This document shows positions 17,379 to 26,140 of a DNA stretch of 64,000 nt, one piece after another. Each line of letters begins with the position of its first letter. The stretch's first letter is position 1. Below the pieces are notes generated by a model. That model worked only from the letters and a program-made list of their open reading frames with translations. It had not been told where the DNA came from and ran no database searches. The translations under genes were made by a program, and so were the position numbers. This stretch comes from Amycolatopsis jejuensis (GTDB lineage: Bacteria > Actinomycetota > Actinomycetes > Mycobacteriales > Pseudonocardiaceae), in the NCBI RefSeq assembly GCF_000717335.1, contig NZ_JNYZ01000010.1, positions 1 through 64,000 of the forward strand. Direction: 5' to 3'.

Positions 17379-18122
17379 TCAGGCTTGGACCTTGGCGTCC
17401 GCGCGCAGCAGCGAACCGGCGCCCGGCAGGTCGACGGGGAGGCCGAGACTGCGCAGGATCGAATACGCACCTGCGGTGGCGGCGGAAAGCACGGGCAGAC
17501 CGAATTCGTCTTCCGCGGGCTGCACCAGGTCAAGAGAAGGCATTTGCACGCAACAGGAAATGACGAGCGCGTCGGAGCCGCTCAGGTCGAGTTCGCGGGC
17601 AGCCTTCATTACATTCTCGCCCGGGATACAGCCGACCTCCGTATTGTCGGCAACCCCCAGCGCCCGCCAGCCGGTGATCGTGAAACCCTCGGCTTCGAGG
17701 TAATCGACCACCGTGCGCGCAACGGATTCGGTGTACGGCATCACCAGCGCGACCCGTTTCGCTTCGAGATCATTCAACGCGCGTACCAAAGCACCGGCAC
17801 TGGACAGAACCTTGGTGTCCGAACCGCCGAGCGCCAGTTGTTCGGCAATCCGCAATTCGGTGTCGCGGTGCGCACCGGGTCCGGTGGCCATCACTGCGAC
17901 GAGACAGGCGTAAAGCAGCACGTCCGTTTGCGCGTCCCCGATTTCCAGCACGCATCGCTCGCGCTGGGCGTTCATGGCCCGCAACTGTTCGGGCGTAACC
18001 GAATGCATCCGCATCCGGCTGGAGTGGAAGGAAAACCCGCCGAGCAGCCGGGGCAGTTCCGTTTCCACGGTGACGTTCGAACTCGGCACGATCAACCCGA
18101 TGCGCCGGGAATTGCTGGTCAC
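17379..18122 (-). CDS. Maleate isomerase / Asp-Glu racemase family protein
   Basis: A 247-aa protein beginning RRIGLIVPSSNVTVETELPRLL, the N-terminus of maleate cis-trans isomerases and arylmalonate decarboxylases. The two catalytic cysteines of the superfamily are present: LLYACLVAVMATG (Cys near residue 73) and LVISCCVQMPSLD (near 192-193). Maleate isomerase turns maleate into fumarate and finishes pathways that open gentisate or dihydroxypyridine rings hydrolytically. That fits the neighbouring aryl-CoA ligase and hydroxylase, though decarboxylase or racemase activity cannot be excluded. GTG start with GGAGG just upstream; 15 bases behind the flavoprotein gene. Confidence 0.78.
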   Translation of the reverse strand: MTSNSRRIGLIVPSSNVTVETELPRLLGGFSFHSSRMRMHSVTPEQLRAMNAQRERCVLEIGDAQTDVLLYACLVAVMATGPGAHRDTELRIAEQLALGGSDTKVLSSAGALVRALNDLEAKRVALVMPYTESVARTVVDYLEAEGFTITGWRALGVADNTEVGCIPGENVMKAARELDLSGSDALVISCCVQMPSLDLVQPAEDEFGLPVLSAATAGAYSILRSLGLPVDLPGAGSLLRADAKVQA

Positions 18123-18137
18123 GAATCCTCCTGGAAG

Positions 18138-19628
18138 TCAGTTCAGTACGGCGAAATCGGCGCGTCCGGCCCCGATCGAGGTCGCCGCGAATGCGCGGGC
18201 GGACTGCGGGAGCTCCACCCCGACACAGCGGCGGGTCTGCAGGCGAAGCCGCTCGGCGAGGTCGACGCGGGCCCAGAACTCGTCCGCCGACCCGGTGAGC
18301 AGCAGCGGACCGGCCCCGGCACCGACTTCGGTGGCACCCCACACGTCCGGATCGGACCACGCGAACTCCTCGACCGGACCGAGTCCCGCCCGGGTGGTGA
18401 TCCGCGACCGTAGCTGTAAATCGTTGTGCTGCAACGGTTGCGCAAGCACCCATTCGTCCAGGTCGCCGGACGGAGCGGTACCCAGCCACTCCAACGCGGT
18501 GCGGACGACTGTGGGTTCCGAACGGGCGTAATCGGCCATCGTCAGGTTTCCCGAGCGGGTCATATAGGACAGGCCCAGCCGCTCGGCCGGCCAATCCGCA
18601 CGCCAGCGGTAGGAGTCCCACCACCGCTGGCTGCGTCCGGCGAGCTGCTTGAACCGCTCGACCGCCGGACGGCGCGCCTGCTCGTACGCGGCAAACGCGG
18701 CACTCGGCGAACTCTCCCCCGCCAGCGCGCCGGCCAGCGCAATCGCGTCCTCCAGCGCCAGTTTGGTTCCGGAGCCGAGCGTGTAATGCGCGGTGTGCGC
18801 GGCATCGCCGAGCAGCACGACGTTCCCGGAATGCCACCGGTCGAGGCCGAGGTTGACGAACCGGCTCCACCGCGTGCGGTTCGTGAGCAGTTCGCCGCCG
18901 CGCAACTGGTCCGCAAGCACTTTTTCCAGCAGCTGCACGCTTTGCTCATCGGTCTCGCCGGGACCGGTCGCCGCGTCGAACCCGCCGAGACCGGCGCTTT
19001 CCCACGTCTCGTCGTCGACCTCGATCAGGAAAGTGCTGCGGTCTTCGGCGTACGGATAAGCATGCGTGACAAACAGTTCCCGCTCCCGTTGCGCCGCCGC
19101 GAAGAACGCCGAAGACACGGCAAACGGGGCGCCGCACCACATGTACCGGGTCCGCCCGAGACTGGTGCGGACGCCGAGTTCGGCGCTGAGCTTGGTACGC
19201 GTCGCGCTGCCGACGCCGTCCGCGGCAATCACGACATCGCCGGTCACCGTGCCCAGATCCGCGCGCGACCCAGCTCGGTAGTCCACGCCGACCTCGGTCG
19301 CCGCCTCCCCGAGAACGCGCAGCAGCTCCGCCCGGCCGACCGCGAGGTTGCGCGCGCCGTGCAGGCACACCGACCGGTCGGGCGCGGCAAACCGCAGCTC
19401 ATGGCCCACGTAACTGACCTCCCGGACGCGCTCCGCGGTCTCCGGGTCAGCCTGTTCGAGGTTGCGCATCGTGGCCTCGGTGAGGCCGACGCCGAAGCCG
19501 AACGTCGCCTGCGAACCGTCCATCCGCTCGTGGACGACGACCTCCAGGCCCGGGTCGTGCAGCTTCAGCAGCCGCGCGACGTACAGCCCGCCGGGCCCGC
19601 CGCCGATCACGTTCACCCGCCTGGTCAT
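18138..19628 (-). CDS. FAD-dependent aromatic hydroxylase, salicylyl-CoA 5-hydroxylase-like
   Basis: A 496-aa flavin monooxygenase of the PHBH fold. The ADP-binding loop is VIGGGPGGLYVARLLK (residue 6 on); TFGFGVGLTEATMRNL near 42 is a phrase shared with anthraniloyl-CoA and salicylyl-CoA hydroxylases; the second FAD motif is VVLLGDAAHTAHYTLGSGTK near 270. After the flavin domain (about 385) a 110-residue tail ends with GAGRADFAVLN, which reads like a leftover of the TIM-barrel partner domain present in bifunctional relatives. Substrate is predicted to be an aryl-CoA thioester made by the ligase whose stop codon overlaps this ATG by 4 bases. Product would be a para- or 5-hydroxylated aryl-CoA such as gentisyl-CoA. 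Confidence 0.8.
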   Translation of the reverse strand: MTRRVNVIGGGPGGLYVARLLKLHDPGLEVVVHERMDGSQATFGFGVGLTEATMRNLEQADPETAERVREVSYVGHELRFAAPDRSVCLHGARNLAVGRAELLRVLGEAATEVGVDYRAGSRADLGTVTGDVVIAADGVGSATRTKLSAELGVRTSLGRTRYMWCGAPFAVSSAFFAAAQRERELFVTHAYPYAEDRSTFLIEVDDETWESAGLGGFDAATGPGETDEQSVQLLEKVLADQLRGGELLTNRTRWSRFVNLGLDRWHSGNVVLLGDAAHTAHYTLGSGTKLALEDAIALAGALAGESSPSAAFAAYEQARRPAVERFKQLAGRSQRWWDSYRWRADWPAERLGLSYMTRSGNLTMADYARSEPTVVRTALEWLGTAPSGDLDEWVLAQPLQHNDLQLRSRITTRAGLGPVEEFAWSDPDVWGATEVGAGAGPLLLTGSADEFWARVDLAERLRLQTRRCVGVELPQSARAFAATSIGAGRADFAVLN

Positions 19629-21268
19629 CGGGCCTCCAGTTTCGCTTGGACGTCCTCGCGCAGCCGGTTTTTCGCGACCTTGCCGACGTTCGTCAGCGGC
19701 AACGCCGGAACGACCTCGACACGTTCGGGCAGCTTGTACTTCGCCAGCCCGCGGCCCAGCAGGTGCGCGCCGAGGGTTTCGACGGTCAGCGGGGACGCGC
19801 CGTCCTCCATCACGAGGTACGCGCAGGCTCGCTCGCCGAGCACCGGGTCGGGCATCGCGACGAGCGCGGCGGTGACGACATCCGGATGCTGGACAATGAT
19901 TTCCTCCACCTCCTCGGCGAAGATCTTTTCGACGCCGCGGTTGATCACGTCCTTGATCCGGCCCTCGATCGAGTAGCACACCCCCGCCGCGGTCACGTGC
20001 CGCCGGGCGAGATCACCGGTACGGTAGAAACCGTCGGGGGTGAATGCATTCCGGTTGTGCTCGGCCGCGCGGTAATAGCCGCGGATGGTGTACGGCCCGC
20101 GCGCGGCGAATTCGCCGACCTCACCGTCCGGCACCTCGTCCTCCGAAACCGGGTCGAGGATCCGCACCTCGTCGGCGGCGGAGATCGGCGCGCCGACGGT
20201 GTGGTGCCGCACGGCTTCGTCGGCGCCGTCGGGGGTGAGCAGGAACATCCCTTCCGCCATGCCGAACATCTGCCGGAGGCGGATGCCCAGCTCGTCCCGC
20301 AGCCGCTCGGCCACCTCGACCGGCAGCCGCTGCCCGCCCACGACGAAGTCCCTCAAGCAGGACAGGTCTTCCGTTCGCGGCGCTTCGAGCAACCGGACGG
20401 CCAGCGCAGGTGGCACGAGCGGCAGCACGTCCGGCCGGTGCTCGGCGATGAGGTCGAGCACGACATCGACGTCCGCGGATGGGGCGAGGATCAGCGTCGC
20501 ACCGGCGAAGATCGCGGGCTGCAGGGCAAGGGAAATCCCCGCGTTGTGCATGAGCGGCAACGGATACAGCAGCCGGGTGTGCTCGTGCATTCTGAGGGCG
20601 GTCGCCCACGCGCGAGCGTTGTAGGCGTACTCCTCGTGCAGCCGGGGCGCGACCTTCGGGAGTCCGGTAGTTCCCCCGGAGAGCTGGAAAACCGCCGGTT
20701 GGGCGGAATCGAAGTCTTTGCAGGGTTCCTGCGGCTCTTCTTTCAGGAGCGCTTCATACGTCGGTGTCGCGCCGAGTGCCTCCCCGCGACACACCACGAC
20801 GTCCGCGATCGCCCCTTCTGCCAGCAACTGCTCGGCCTGCTTGCGGAGCCGCCCGTCGCGGAAATCGGCCTGCGTGATGAGCGTCCGCGCACCGACGTGC
20901 CGCGCCAGCAGCCCGATCTCCCGCGTGCCGTGCTGCGGCAACGTACACACGGGCGGCGCTCCCGCAGCCAAACACCCGAGGTACGCGACGACCGTCTCGG
21001 CCACGTTCCCCGTCTGGAACATCACCGGCTCCCCCGCCCGCACGACCTCACGCAGCCCGGCCGCGAACCGGGCCGCGGTGCCGAACAGCTCGTCGTACGT
21101 CCAGGTCGTGCCCTCGGAGATGAGGGCGGTCCGCCTCCCGTGCCTGCGCGCCGCAGACCACAGCTCGGCAGGCAGCGACCGCCCCGTCCAGAACCTGGCC
21201 CGCCGATAGGCAAGCACGCTGACCTCGTCATACGGGACCACCGGGGCGGCAGGGGTAGGCAACGTCAT
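19625..21268 (-). CDS. Aryl-acid AMP/CoA ligase (DHB-AMP ligase family)
   Basis: A 547-aa ANL enzyme of the EntE/DhbE branch. A3 is FQLSGGTTGLPKVAPR (near residue 195), the aryl-acid pocket asparagine is kept in PLPLMHNAGIS (near 245), A5 is MFGMAEGM and A10 is NVGKVAKNRL. The residue that separates dihydroxybenzoate (Ser) from salicylate (Cys) enzymes is Leu here, so the acid could be benzoate, salicylate, anthranilate or another. With the overlapping hydroxylase it resembles the salicylate degradation route via salicylyl-CoA known in Streptomyces. First gene of the operon; the promoter lies in 21269-21440, below the TetR gene. Confidence 0.82.
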   Translation of the reverse strand: MTLPTPAAPVVPYDEVSVLAYRRARFWTGRSLPAELWSAARRHGRRTALISEGTTWTYDELFGTAARFAAGLREVVRAGEPVMFQTGNVAETVVAYLGCLAAGAPPVCTLPQHGTREIGLLARHVGARTLITQADFRDGRLRKQAEQLLAEGAIADVVVCRGEALGATPTYEALLKEEPQEPCKDFDSAQPAVFQLSGGTTGLPKVAPRLHEEYAYNARAWATALRMHEHTRLLYPLPLMHNAGISLALQPAIFAGATLILAPSADVDVVLDLIAEHRPDVLPLVPPALAVRLLEAPRTEDLSCLRDFVVGGQRLPVEVAERLRDELGIRLRQMFGMAEGMFLLTPDGADEAVRHHTVGAPISAADEVRILDPVSEDEVPDGEVGEFAARGPYTIRGYYRAAEHNRNAFTPDGFYRTGDLARRHVTAAGVCYSIEGRIKDVINRGVEKIFAEEVEEIIVQHPDVVTAALVAMPDPVLGERACAYLVMEDGASPLTVETLGAHLLGRGLAKYKLPERVEVVPALPLTNVGKVAKNRLREDVQAKLEAR

Positions 21269-21444
21269 GCCCTCACGGTAGGCCGTTTGCCTGGGGAATT
21301 CAATAGGTGTGTCGATGTTTCGACGTCAGTGTCACACTTGGCTGGGAAGACGCCGTCGATGGCAGCAGCGCGACTCGGCGATCGCACCACCCCGAGCACG
21401 ACATGTCACGGGGCACCAACACGGCACACGGCCACGACGACAGT

Positions 21445-21468
21445 GCGGCTCGGTGATCACCGAGCCGC
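21445..21468. terminator. 24-base perfect palindrome, terminator of the TetR gene
   Basis: GCGGCTCGGTGA followed directly by its reverse complement TCACCGAGCCGC, 24 bases past the stop of the minus-strand TetR gene and upstream of the aryl ligase operon. A strong hairpin with almost no loop; most simply a transcription terminator, less likely an operator. Confidence 0.55.
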
Positions 21469-21491
21469 CCGCGCCGGTCACCGCTCGGACG

Positions 21492-22178
21492 TCAGCCCTC
21501 GAGACGGTCCAGCAGCGCGCGGATCTCGCCGATCGTCTTGGCGTCCTGCCGTCCCCGCCCGGTGTGGTCGCCCGCGGCGAGCATTGCGGCGGCCAGGCCG
21601 GTGATCGTCGCGACGACCGGCTCGACGTCCGAGCCCGAGCGGAACCACCACGCGACCCAGTTGCACATCCCCAGCAACGACAACGCCGTCGTCCTGGCGT
21701 CGACCGGACGGAACTCGCCCGTCTCGATCCCGGCTTCCACCAGCGCCGTGAGTTCGCGCAGGATTTTGCGTTTCGCCGCGAGGTGCTCGGTCGCGAGGGG
21801 TTCGGGCAGGATCGGCTCGGACCGGTCGAGGATGCGGAACTGGTCGGAATGCACGGCCCGCTGCCGCACCATGAGCCCGACGACGTCGGCGATCTTCTCC
21901 GGCGGCGTGAGGTCGTCGCGGGCCTTCAGCTGCGCGAGCACCTCGGCGAACCCGTTCGTGACCTGCTCGACGAGCATCGCGAGCAGGTCGTCCTTCTTGC
22001 TGACGTAATGGTAGAGCGCGGGCCGGGAGATGTTCAGCGCGTTCGCGATGTCCAGCAGGCTGGTGGCCTCGTAGCCCTTTTCCGCGAACAGGCGCGTCGC
22101 GGTGTCCAGGAGTTCCGACGTCATCAGCGTGCGGCGCAGCCCGCTGCGTGATCCCTTACCCCGCTCTGCCGTGGACAT
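21492..22178 (-). CDS. TetR/AcrR transcriptional regulator
   Basis: A 228-aa TetR regulator. The helix-turn-helix lies at about residues 20-65 (LLDTATRLFAEKGYEATSL, ANALNISRPALYHYVSKKDD). The C-terminal half includes a tetR_C-like helical region (ILRELTALVEAGIETGEF). It sits directly upstream of the aryl-acid operon on the same strand, separated by a hairpin and about 170 bases of promoter region, and is the best candidate for its regulator. ATG 22178 is taken because MSTAERGKGSRSG is the usual lead-in; a GTG further up is possible. Confidence 0.83.
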   Translation of the reverse strand: MSTAERGKGSRSGLRRTLMTSELLDTATRLFAEKGYEATSLLDIANALNISRPALYHYVSKKDDLLAMLVEQVTNGFAEVLAQLKARDDLTPPEKIADVVGLMVRQRAVHSDQFRILDRSEPILPEPLATEHLAAKRKILRELTALVEAGIETGEFRPVDARTTALSLLGMCNWVAWWFRSGSDVEPVVATITGLAAAMLAAGDHTGRGRQDAKTIGEIRALLDRLEG

Positions 22179-22203
22179 ACGCCGCAGCTTACCGATGCGC
22201 GCG

Positions 22204-23301
22204 TCACCGCACCCCGTGGATACCACGAGCGGCGAGCCAGCCGACGATCTCGTTCAGGTAGTCGACCCCGCCGTAGCCCAGCAGCGTCGCGTGCCCGGTG
22301 TTCTGCACGATGTGTTTCGTGAACACGCCGGGGCGGTAGTAATTGGCTTCGTCGGCGGACATCGGATCGGTGTTGCAGTCGTCCGTCGTACCGCACCAGA
22401 TCTTGTCGTACTGCCCTGGCGACCACAGAATCGGCACGTCGATGTTCTTGGTCTGGTCGGTGTAAGTGCGCAGGGTGATGTCCGCGAGCTCGGTGGCCGA
22501 CATGGTGTCCTTCGTCGCTTCTTCCACGTTCAGCTGCTGCGGATCGAACGTCGATTGCGGACCGTGGAACAAGTCCCGCTTGCCCGGAATGCTGGTCAGG
22601 TACGCCGGGTCGAGCAGCTTGCCCGCGAACTTCGGGTCCAGCGCTGCCGGGTACGCGAAGGTGCCCAGCCGCAACGTGGACCTCGGGGTGAGCAGCCCGT
22701 GCCCGACCGCGTGCACCATCAACGCGTCGACGTCGTGGTACTTCCCCGCTTCGACCTGCGCGGTGAGGCCACCCATCGAGTAACCGTTGACAGTAATGGT
22801 GTCGAATGATTTCCCCAGCGCGCCCTGCCTCAAGTATTGCACGATTTGATGCGTGGTGTCGGCGGCGACGTCGAAGTTCATGCTTGCACCCAGCGGGTGA
22901 TCGCTGTGGCCGTAACCGATCCGGTCGAGGTTCAGGGTGGTGAAGCCGCGCTGGGTCATGTAGCGGACGTAGTTGTAGCGTTCCGGTTGGTACGGCCAGT
23001 CGTAGTAGGTGTGATCGTAAGTCCCGCCGTGAATCAGGATCTGCACCGGCTGTTTGCCGAGCAACGCCGGGTCGGCGGTGCACAATTGGCCGAATTCCTT
23101 GAGGACAGCGGAACTTCCCGGCGTTTCGGTGACGGGGAAGAAGTAGTTCTGGCAGTGCGCTCCACTGGCCGAGGTGACGTCGGACAGGTCCGCCGGGATC
23201 GGTTTGTCCTGTTCGGCTGCCGTCGCGGTCCCGGCGAATGCGAGCAGGGCAGCCGACAATATCGCCAACACCCGAGAAGTACGTCGTCCAACGCTACGCA
23301 C
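22204..23301 (-). CDS. Secreted alpha/beta hydrolase
   Basis: A 365-aa secreted hydrolase. A GTG at 23301 with GGAGGG eight bases upstream gives a good signal peptide (RSVGRRTSRVLAILSAALLAF, cleavage after GTATA); a GTG twelve codons earlier has no such site. The mature protein has the oxyanion HGGTYDHTYYDWPYQP, the nucleophile elbow GYSMGG near residue 185 and a late histidine in VQNTGHATLLGYGG near 345, an alpha/beta-hydrolase triad. Four cysteines (HCQNYFF, QLCTAD, IWCGTTDDCN) suggest two disulfides outside the cell. The substrate is probably an ester or amide; unknown. Confidence 0.82.
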   Translation of the reverse strand: MRSVGRRTSRVLAILSAALLAFAGTATAAEQDKPIPADLSDVTSASGAHCQNYFFPVTETPGSSAVLKEFGQLCTADPALLGKQPVQILIHGGTYDHTYYDWPYQPERYNYVRYMTQRGFTTLNLDRIGYGHSDHPLGASMNFDVAADTTHQIVQYLRQGALGKSFDTITVNGYSMGGLTAQVEAGKYHDVDALMVHAVGHGLLTPRSTLRLGTFAYPAALDPKFAGKLLDPAYLTSIPGKRDLFHGPQSTFDPQQLNVEEATKDTMSATELADITLRTYTDQTKNIDVPILWSPGQYDKIWCGTTDDCNTDPMSADEANYYRPGVFTKHIVQNTGHATLLGYGGVDYLNEIVGWLAARGIHGVR

Positions 23302-23450
23302 GGCGGTCTCCCTCCATTGGGCAGGACTCACATCCACCCGCGGTTACATTCGCGTCATGTTATCGACGTGTCTGTCGAAGTCAAGACTCGGTCCCTCACC
23401 CGGGTGAACGCGCCCCACTGCTACCCCGCCACCCTCGACCGCTCTCCACT

Positions 23451-23540
23451 CGCTCGCCGCTCGCCGCTCGCCGCCTTCCGCTCGCCGCTCGCCCGCCGCT
23501 CTCCGCCCGCTCTCCGCCCGCCGCCCGCCGCCCGCCGCCT
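23451..23540. repeat. Low-complexity CGCTCGCCGC repeats between hydrolase and decarboxylase
   Basis: A run of degenerate 5- to 9-base units (CGCTCGCC, TCCGCCCG, CCGCCCG) in the 277-base gap upstream of the secreted hydrolase. No coding signal. It may have arisen by slippage; it would form stable GC-rich structure in the transcript. Confidence 0.6.
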
Positions 23541-23578
23541 TTGGATTGTCCACTGTGGACTTCCCGCGCAGTGGCGGA

Positions 23579-24910
23579 CTAAGCCAGCTGGTCGAGTTTC
23601 GCCATGAGGTCAGGAATCCAGCCTTCATGCTCCGGTTTCATGAGCACCGAACGGAGAATCGTGACGGTTTCCGCATCGCGTTCGACGTCTGGGTGCAGGG
23701 TGGCGAAGGCGTCCGCGTTGACGCGCAACGTCGAGAGATAGACCGGATCTGCCGCGTCGGCCATCCCCTTCTGCAGGATCTCGTTCGCCGCAACGGAAAT
23801 CTCACTCATCCGGGCGCGACGCGGCCAGTAGGTGACGATGTCGAGCGTCGGCTCAAGGTGGACGGCGTAGCGGTCGGACTCCTTGATCCGGCCCGCGAAT
23901 TCCGTTGCCGCCCGGCGGCAAGCGGCAAGAATCTCGCCGAGGCCACGGTCTCGTTCGAGCGGAAATGCTTGCAGCGTAAGCCACAACGCACCGGCCGCCG
24001 CCCCGGCGCGGGAACATTCGAGTGAAATTTCGCCGAGATGCAGTTCGTCGGAGGTGAAGTAGGTGTAGGGTGAATCGTGTACATAGAAACGTCCCACCGC
24101 CGGGTCGGCGAACAGCACCGCACCGCATCCGTATGGCTGAAGCCCGTGCTTGTGCGGGTCCACCACCACGGAGTCGCATGCGCCGATTGCGCGGTACGCG
24201 TCATGCTCGCCGAGTAGCGTGAAGAAGCCGCCGTACGCGCCGTCCACGTGCAGGCGGACTCCGTAGCGTTCCTTCAGCGCGAGGGCATGCTGGATGTCGT
24301 CAACGGCGCCGAGGCCGGTGGTCCCCGGGGTCAACACGACCGTGCCGACATTTCCGCGCTGCAGCTCGGTTTCCACGGCATCGAGGTCGATGCGCCCGTC
24401 CGGAAGTGCCCGTACCGCACGGGATTCGACGCCGAGGACCTGGCACATGCGGCCGTGCGTGTAATGCGCGTCCTGCGAATGGACCACGGCCTGGCCCGGC
24501 GCAAGTTCGCGCGCGACCCACAGGGCTTCGAGGTTCGCGATGGTCCCGCTGGAAGTGAGGTGCCCCAGCGACGGCTCGGCGAGGCCGAACATCCGCGCAA
24601 GATCCGCCATCACCTCGACCTCCATCGGCGACGTGGCCTGCGACGCGTCGAGCGCATGGTTGTTGGGATTGACGACCATCGCAGCGAGATACGCGGCAAC
24701 CGCGACCGGATGCGGAGGTTTCAGCATCTGGCCTGCGTAGCGGGGGTGAAAGAAGGGAAAGGACGCATCCATGCGGGCGGCGTAGGTGTCGAGAAGCGCC
24801 GCGAGGTCGATGTCCGGCCTGCTCGCCGGAGACGGGCTGAAGGCGCCCCACCTGCGCTCCCACGCCTCGACCCCACGCAAAGCCCGGTCGACCAGCTCGC
24901 GACGTTCCAT
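23579..24910 (-). CDS. PLP-dependent group II amino acid decarboxylase-like enzyme
   Basis: A 443-aa fold-I PLP enzyme of the group II decarboxylase / tyrosine decarboxylase family. Marks are TSSGTIANLEALWVAR (phosphate-binding, near residue 120), HVDGAYGGFF (Asp to the pyridine N, near 222) and the PLP lysine in VVDPHKHGLQPYG (near 252). The family decarboxylates aromatic or acidic L-amino acids or, in some members, works as an aldehyde synthase; the substrate loop does not tell which. Stands alone. ATG 24910 chosen at MERRELVDRALRG. Confidence 0.82.
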   Translation of the reverse strand: MERRELVDRALRGVEAWERRWGAFSPSPASRPDIDLAALLDTYAARMDASFPFFHPRYAGQMLKPPHPVAVAAYLAAMVVNPNNHALDASQATSPMEVEVMADLARMFGLAEPSLGHLTSSGTIANLEALWVARELAPGQAVVHSQDAHYTHGRMCQVLGVESRAVRALPDGRIDLDAVETELQRGNVGTVVLTPGTTGLGAVDDIQHALALKERYGVRLHVDGAYGGFFTLLGEHDAYRAIGACDSVVVDPHKHGLQPYGCGAVLFADPAVGRFYVHDSPYTYFTSDELHLGEISLECSRAGAAAGALWLTLQAFPLERDRGLGEILAACRRAATEFAGRIKESDRYAVHLEPTLDIVTYWPRRARMSEISVAANEILQKGMADAADPVYLSTLRVNADAFATLHPDVERDAETVTILRSVLMKPEHEGWIPDLMAKLDQLA

Positions 24911-25493
24911 GCCTCACCCCGTCCACGCGTTCCCCTCGCTGCACCCTACCGCCTGGTCATGCCGTGGTTTCCGGTTCTTTTACGGGCAAGGTTTTCCGGG
25001 GAGAGTCCACAATGGATCCCGCCCCGCGGCGCTGGTACCCCGACACGACGATCCAGGATGTACCGCCCCGACCGCGCCCTTCGAGGAACCCGCGTCCCCT
25101 CTCTCTGAGCTGTCCCTGGCGGGGCCGCATTCCGCACCCCGCCGCCCCGCCGCTACCCGTCACCAACCCGCTACCCCAGATCACCAGCCAGCCGACCCCG
25201 CGGTACCAGGCACACTCCGCCCACCAGCGGCGACCCGCCCCGGCAGGCTGGCCCACGTCGGCACCGTCGAAGGGCGCAGGGTTGGCCTTCGCGACAGTCA
25301 TCGCCGACTGCAACCTCCACCGCGCAGCCTAACGGACACCCTCCACAACAAAGGCCGAAACACCGTGACAGTCGAACAACAACACGACGAGTCAACCGCT
25401 TCAAGGATGCATCGCGGGAACTGGTCGACGCTCAAGGTGCCGGAAGTGTCCGAGTCCTCCTGACCACCTACCCGGGTGAAGATCGCCCGCTCG
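24911..25493. other. Gene-poor stretch upstream of the XRE regulator
   Basis: About 580 bases without a convincing gene. Both strands have open frames of 90-120 codons but none has a plausible ribosome binding site or recognisable domain. A 32-codon plus-strand frame starting GTG at 25365 (MTVEQQHDESTASRMHRGNW) ends just before the PopR-type box and might be a small peptide, but nothing else supports it. Confidence 0.4.
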
Positions 25494-25510
25494 TTCTGCC
25501 AAGAGCAGAA
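25494..25510. promoter_or_regulatory. PopR-type box upstream of the XRE regulator
   Basis: TTCTGCC-AAG-AGCAGAA, a 17-base palindrome that matches the Streptomyces PopR box as I remember it (TTCTGCC/T-3N-GGCAGAA) except for one central-half base. It ends 41 bases before the start of the XRE gene, the same distance as the box upstream of clpP, so the regulator probably controls itself and the clpP pair. Confidence 0.6.
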
Positions 25511-25551
25511 CCACTGTCATTCCGGCGGGGAGAGATGCCAAGGTGGAAGCT

Positions 25552-25899
25552 ATGGCGGACATCCTCCCTTTCCACCAGCCCGACAGCCCAGCCCCGCCCG
25601 ACGAGCGGGACCCGCTGTGGCGCGAAGCGCTGGGCCGAACCCTGCGAACGACAAGAGAAAACCAAGGCGACCGTCTGGTCGACATCGCCCAGCGGGCAGG
25701 TATCTCACCGCAATACCTGTCCGAAATCGAACGCGGCCGCAAGGAACCGTCGAGCGAAATGATCGCCGCAGTGACGGGCGCACTGGGCGTCGACTTGGCA
25801 GGCTTGCTGAGCAACATCGCGGGCAACGTCCGAAGGGTTTCGGTCGTAGGCCCAGCTCCGAAACGCCGTCCGGCAAGCCCGCTGCTGATGGCCGCTTGA
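25552..25899 (+). CDS. XRE/Cro-family regulator, PopR/ClgR-like
   Basis: A 115-aa helix-turn-helix protein: residues about 25-85 form a Cro/C1 domain (LGRTLRTTRENQGDRLVDIA, AGISPQYLSEIERGRKEPSS), with a short proline-rich N-terminus and a basic tail ending RRPASPLLMAA. This is the architecture of ClgR and PopR, actinobacterial activators of clp protease genes that are themselves degraded by Clp through a C-terminal Ala-Ala; the Ala-Ala end is present here. ATG 25552 has AAGGTGG upstream. A PopR-type box lies at 25494-25510 and two more precede the clpP pair 2 kb away. Confidence 0.8.
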   Translation: MADILPFHQPDSPAPPDERDPLWREALGRTLRTTRENQGDRLVDIAQRAGISPQYLSEIERGRKEPSSEMIAAVTGALGVDLAGLLSNIAGNVRRVSVVGPAPKRRPASPLLMAA

Positions 25900-25914
25900 G
25901 GCATGGGGTTCGCC

Positions 25915-26140
25915 TGGTTGGGCTGGGTTGGGCTGGGCTGGGGTTGGGTTGGGCTGGGGTTGGGTTGGGCTGGGGTTGGGTTGGGTTGGGTTCGCCTGAT
26001 TGAGTTGGGCTGGGTCGGGTTCGCCTGATTGAGTTGGGCTGGGTCGGGTTCGCCTGCGTGAGTTGAGTTGGGCTGGGTTCGCCCAGTTGAGTTGAGCTGA
26101 GCTGGGTTCGCCTGCTTGGGTTGGGTTCGCCGAGCTGCGC
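25915..26140. repeat. G-rich tandem repeats (GGGTTGGGCT and 29-base units)
   Basis: Starting 16 bases after the XRE stop: first a (GGGTTGGGCTGGG)n tract at about 25919-25990, then 29-base units beginning GGGTTCGCCTGATTGAGTTG (two perfect copies from 25988, then degenerate ones). The runs of GGG two bases apart on the plus strand can form G-quadruplexes. No real coding frame. Confidence 0.8.

Noticed and set aside
21300..21340. TetR operator near the aryl ligase start (GTGTGTCGATGTTTCGACG)
   Set aside because: A short inverted TCGA...TCGA and some GTGTC/GACAC similarity are visible, but arms are too short to claim a site.
23344..23628. Small minus-strand gene in the GC-rich gap
   Set aside because: It is a reading of the low-complexity CGCTCGCC repeats with Arg/Glu/Ala runs; no support.
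24964..25332. 122-codon plus-strand frame (MVSGSFTGKVFRGEST)
   Set aside because: Proline/arginine-rich, no domain, no clear ribosome binding site, and an equally long frame on the other strand.
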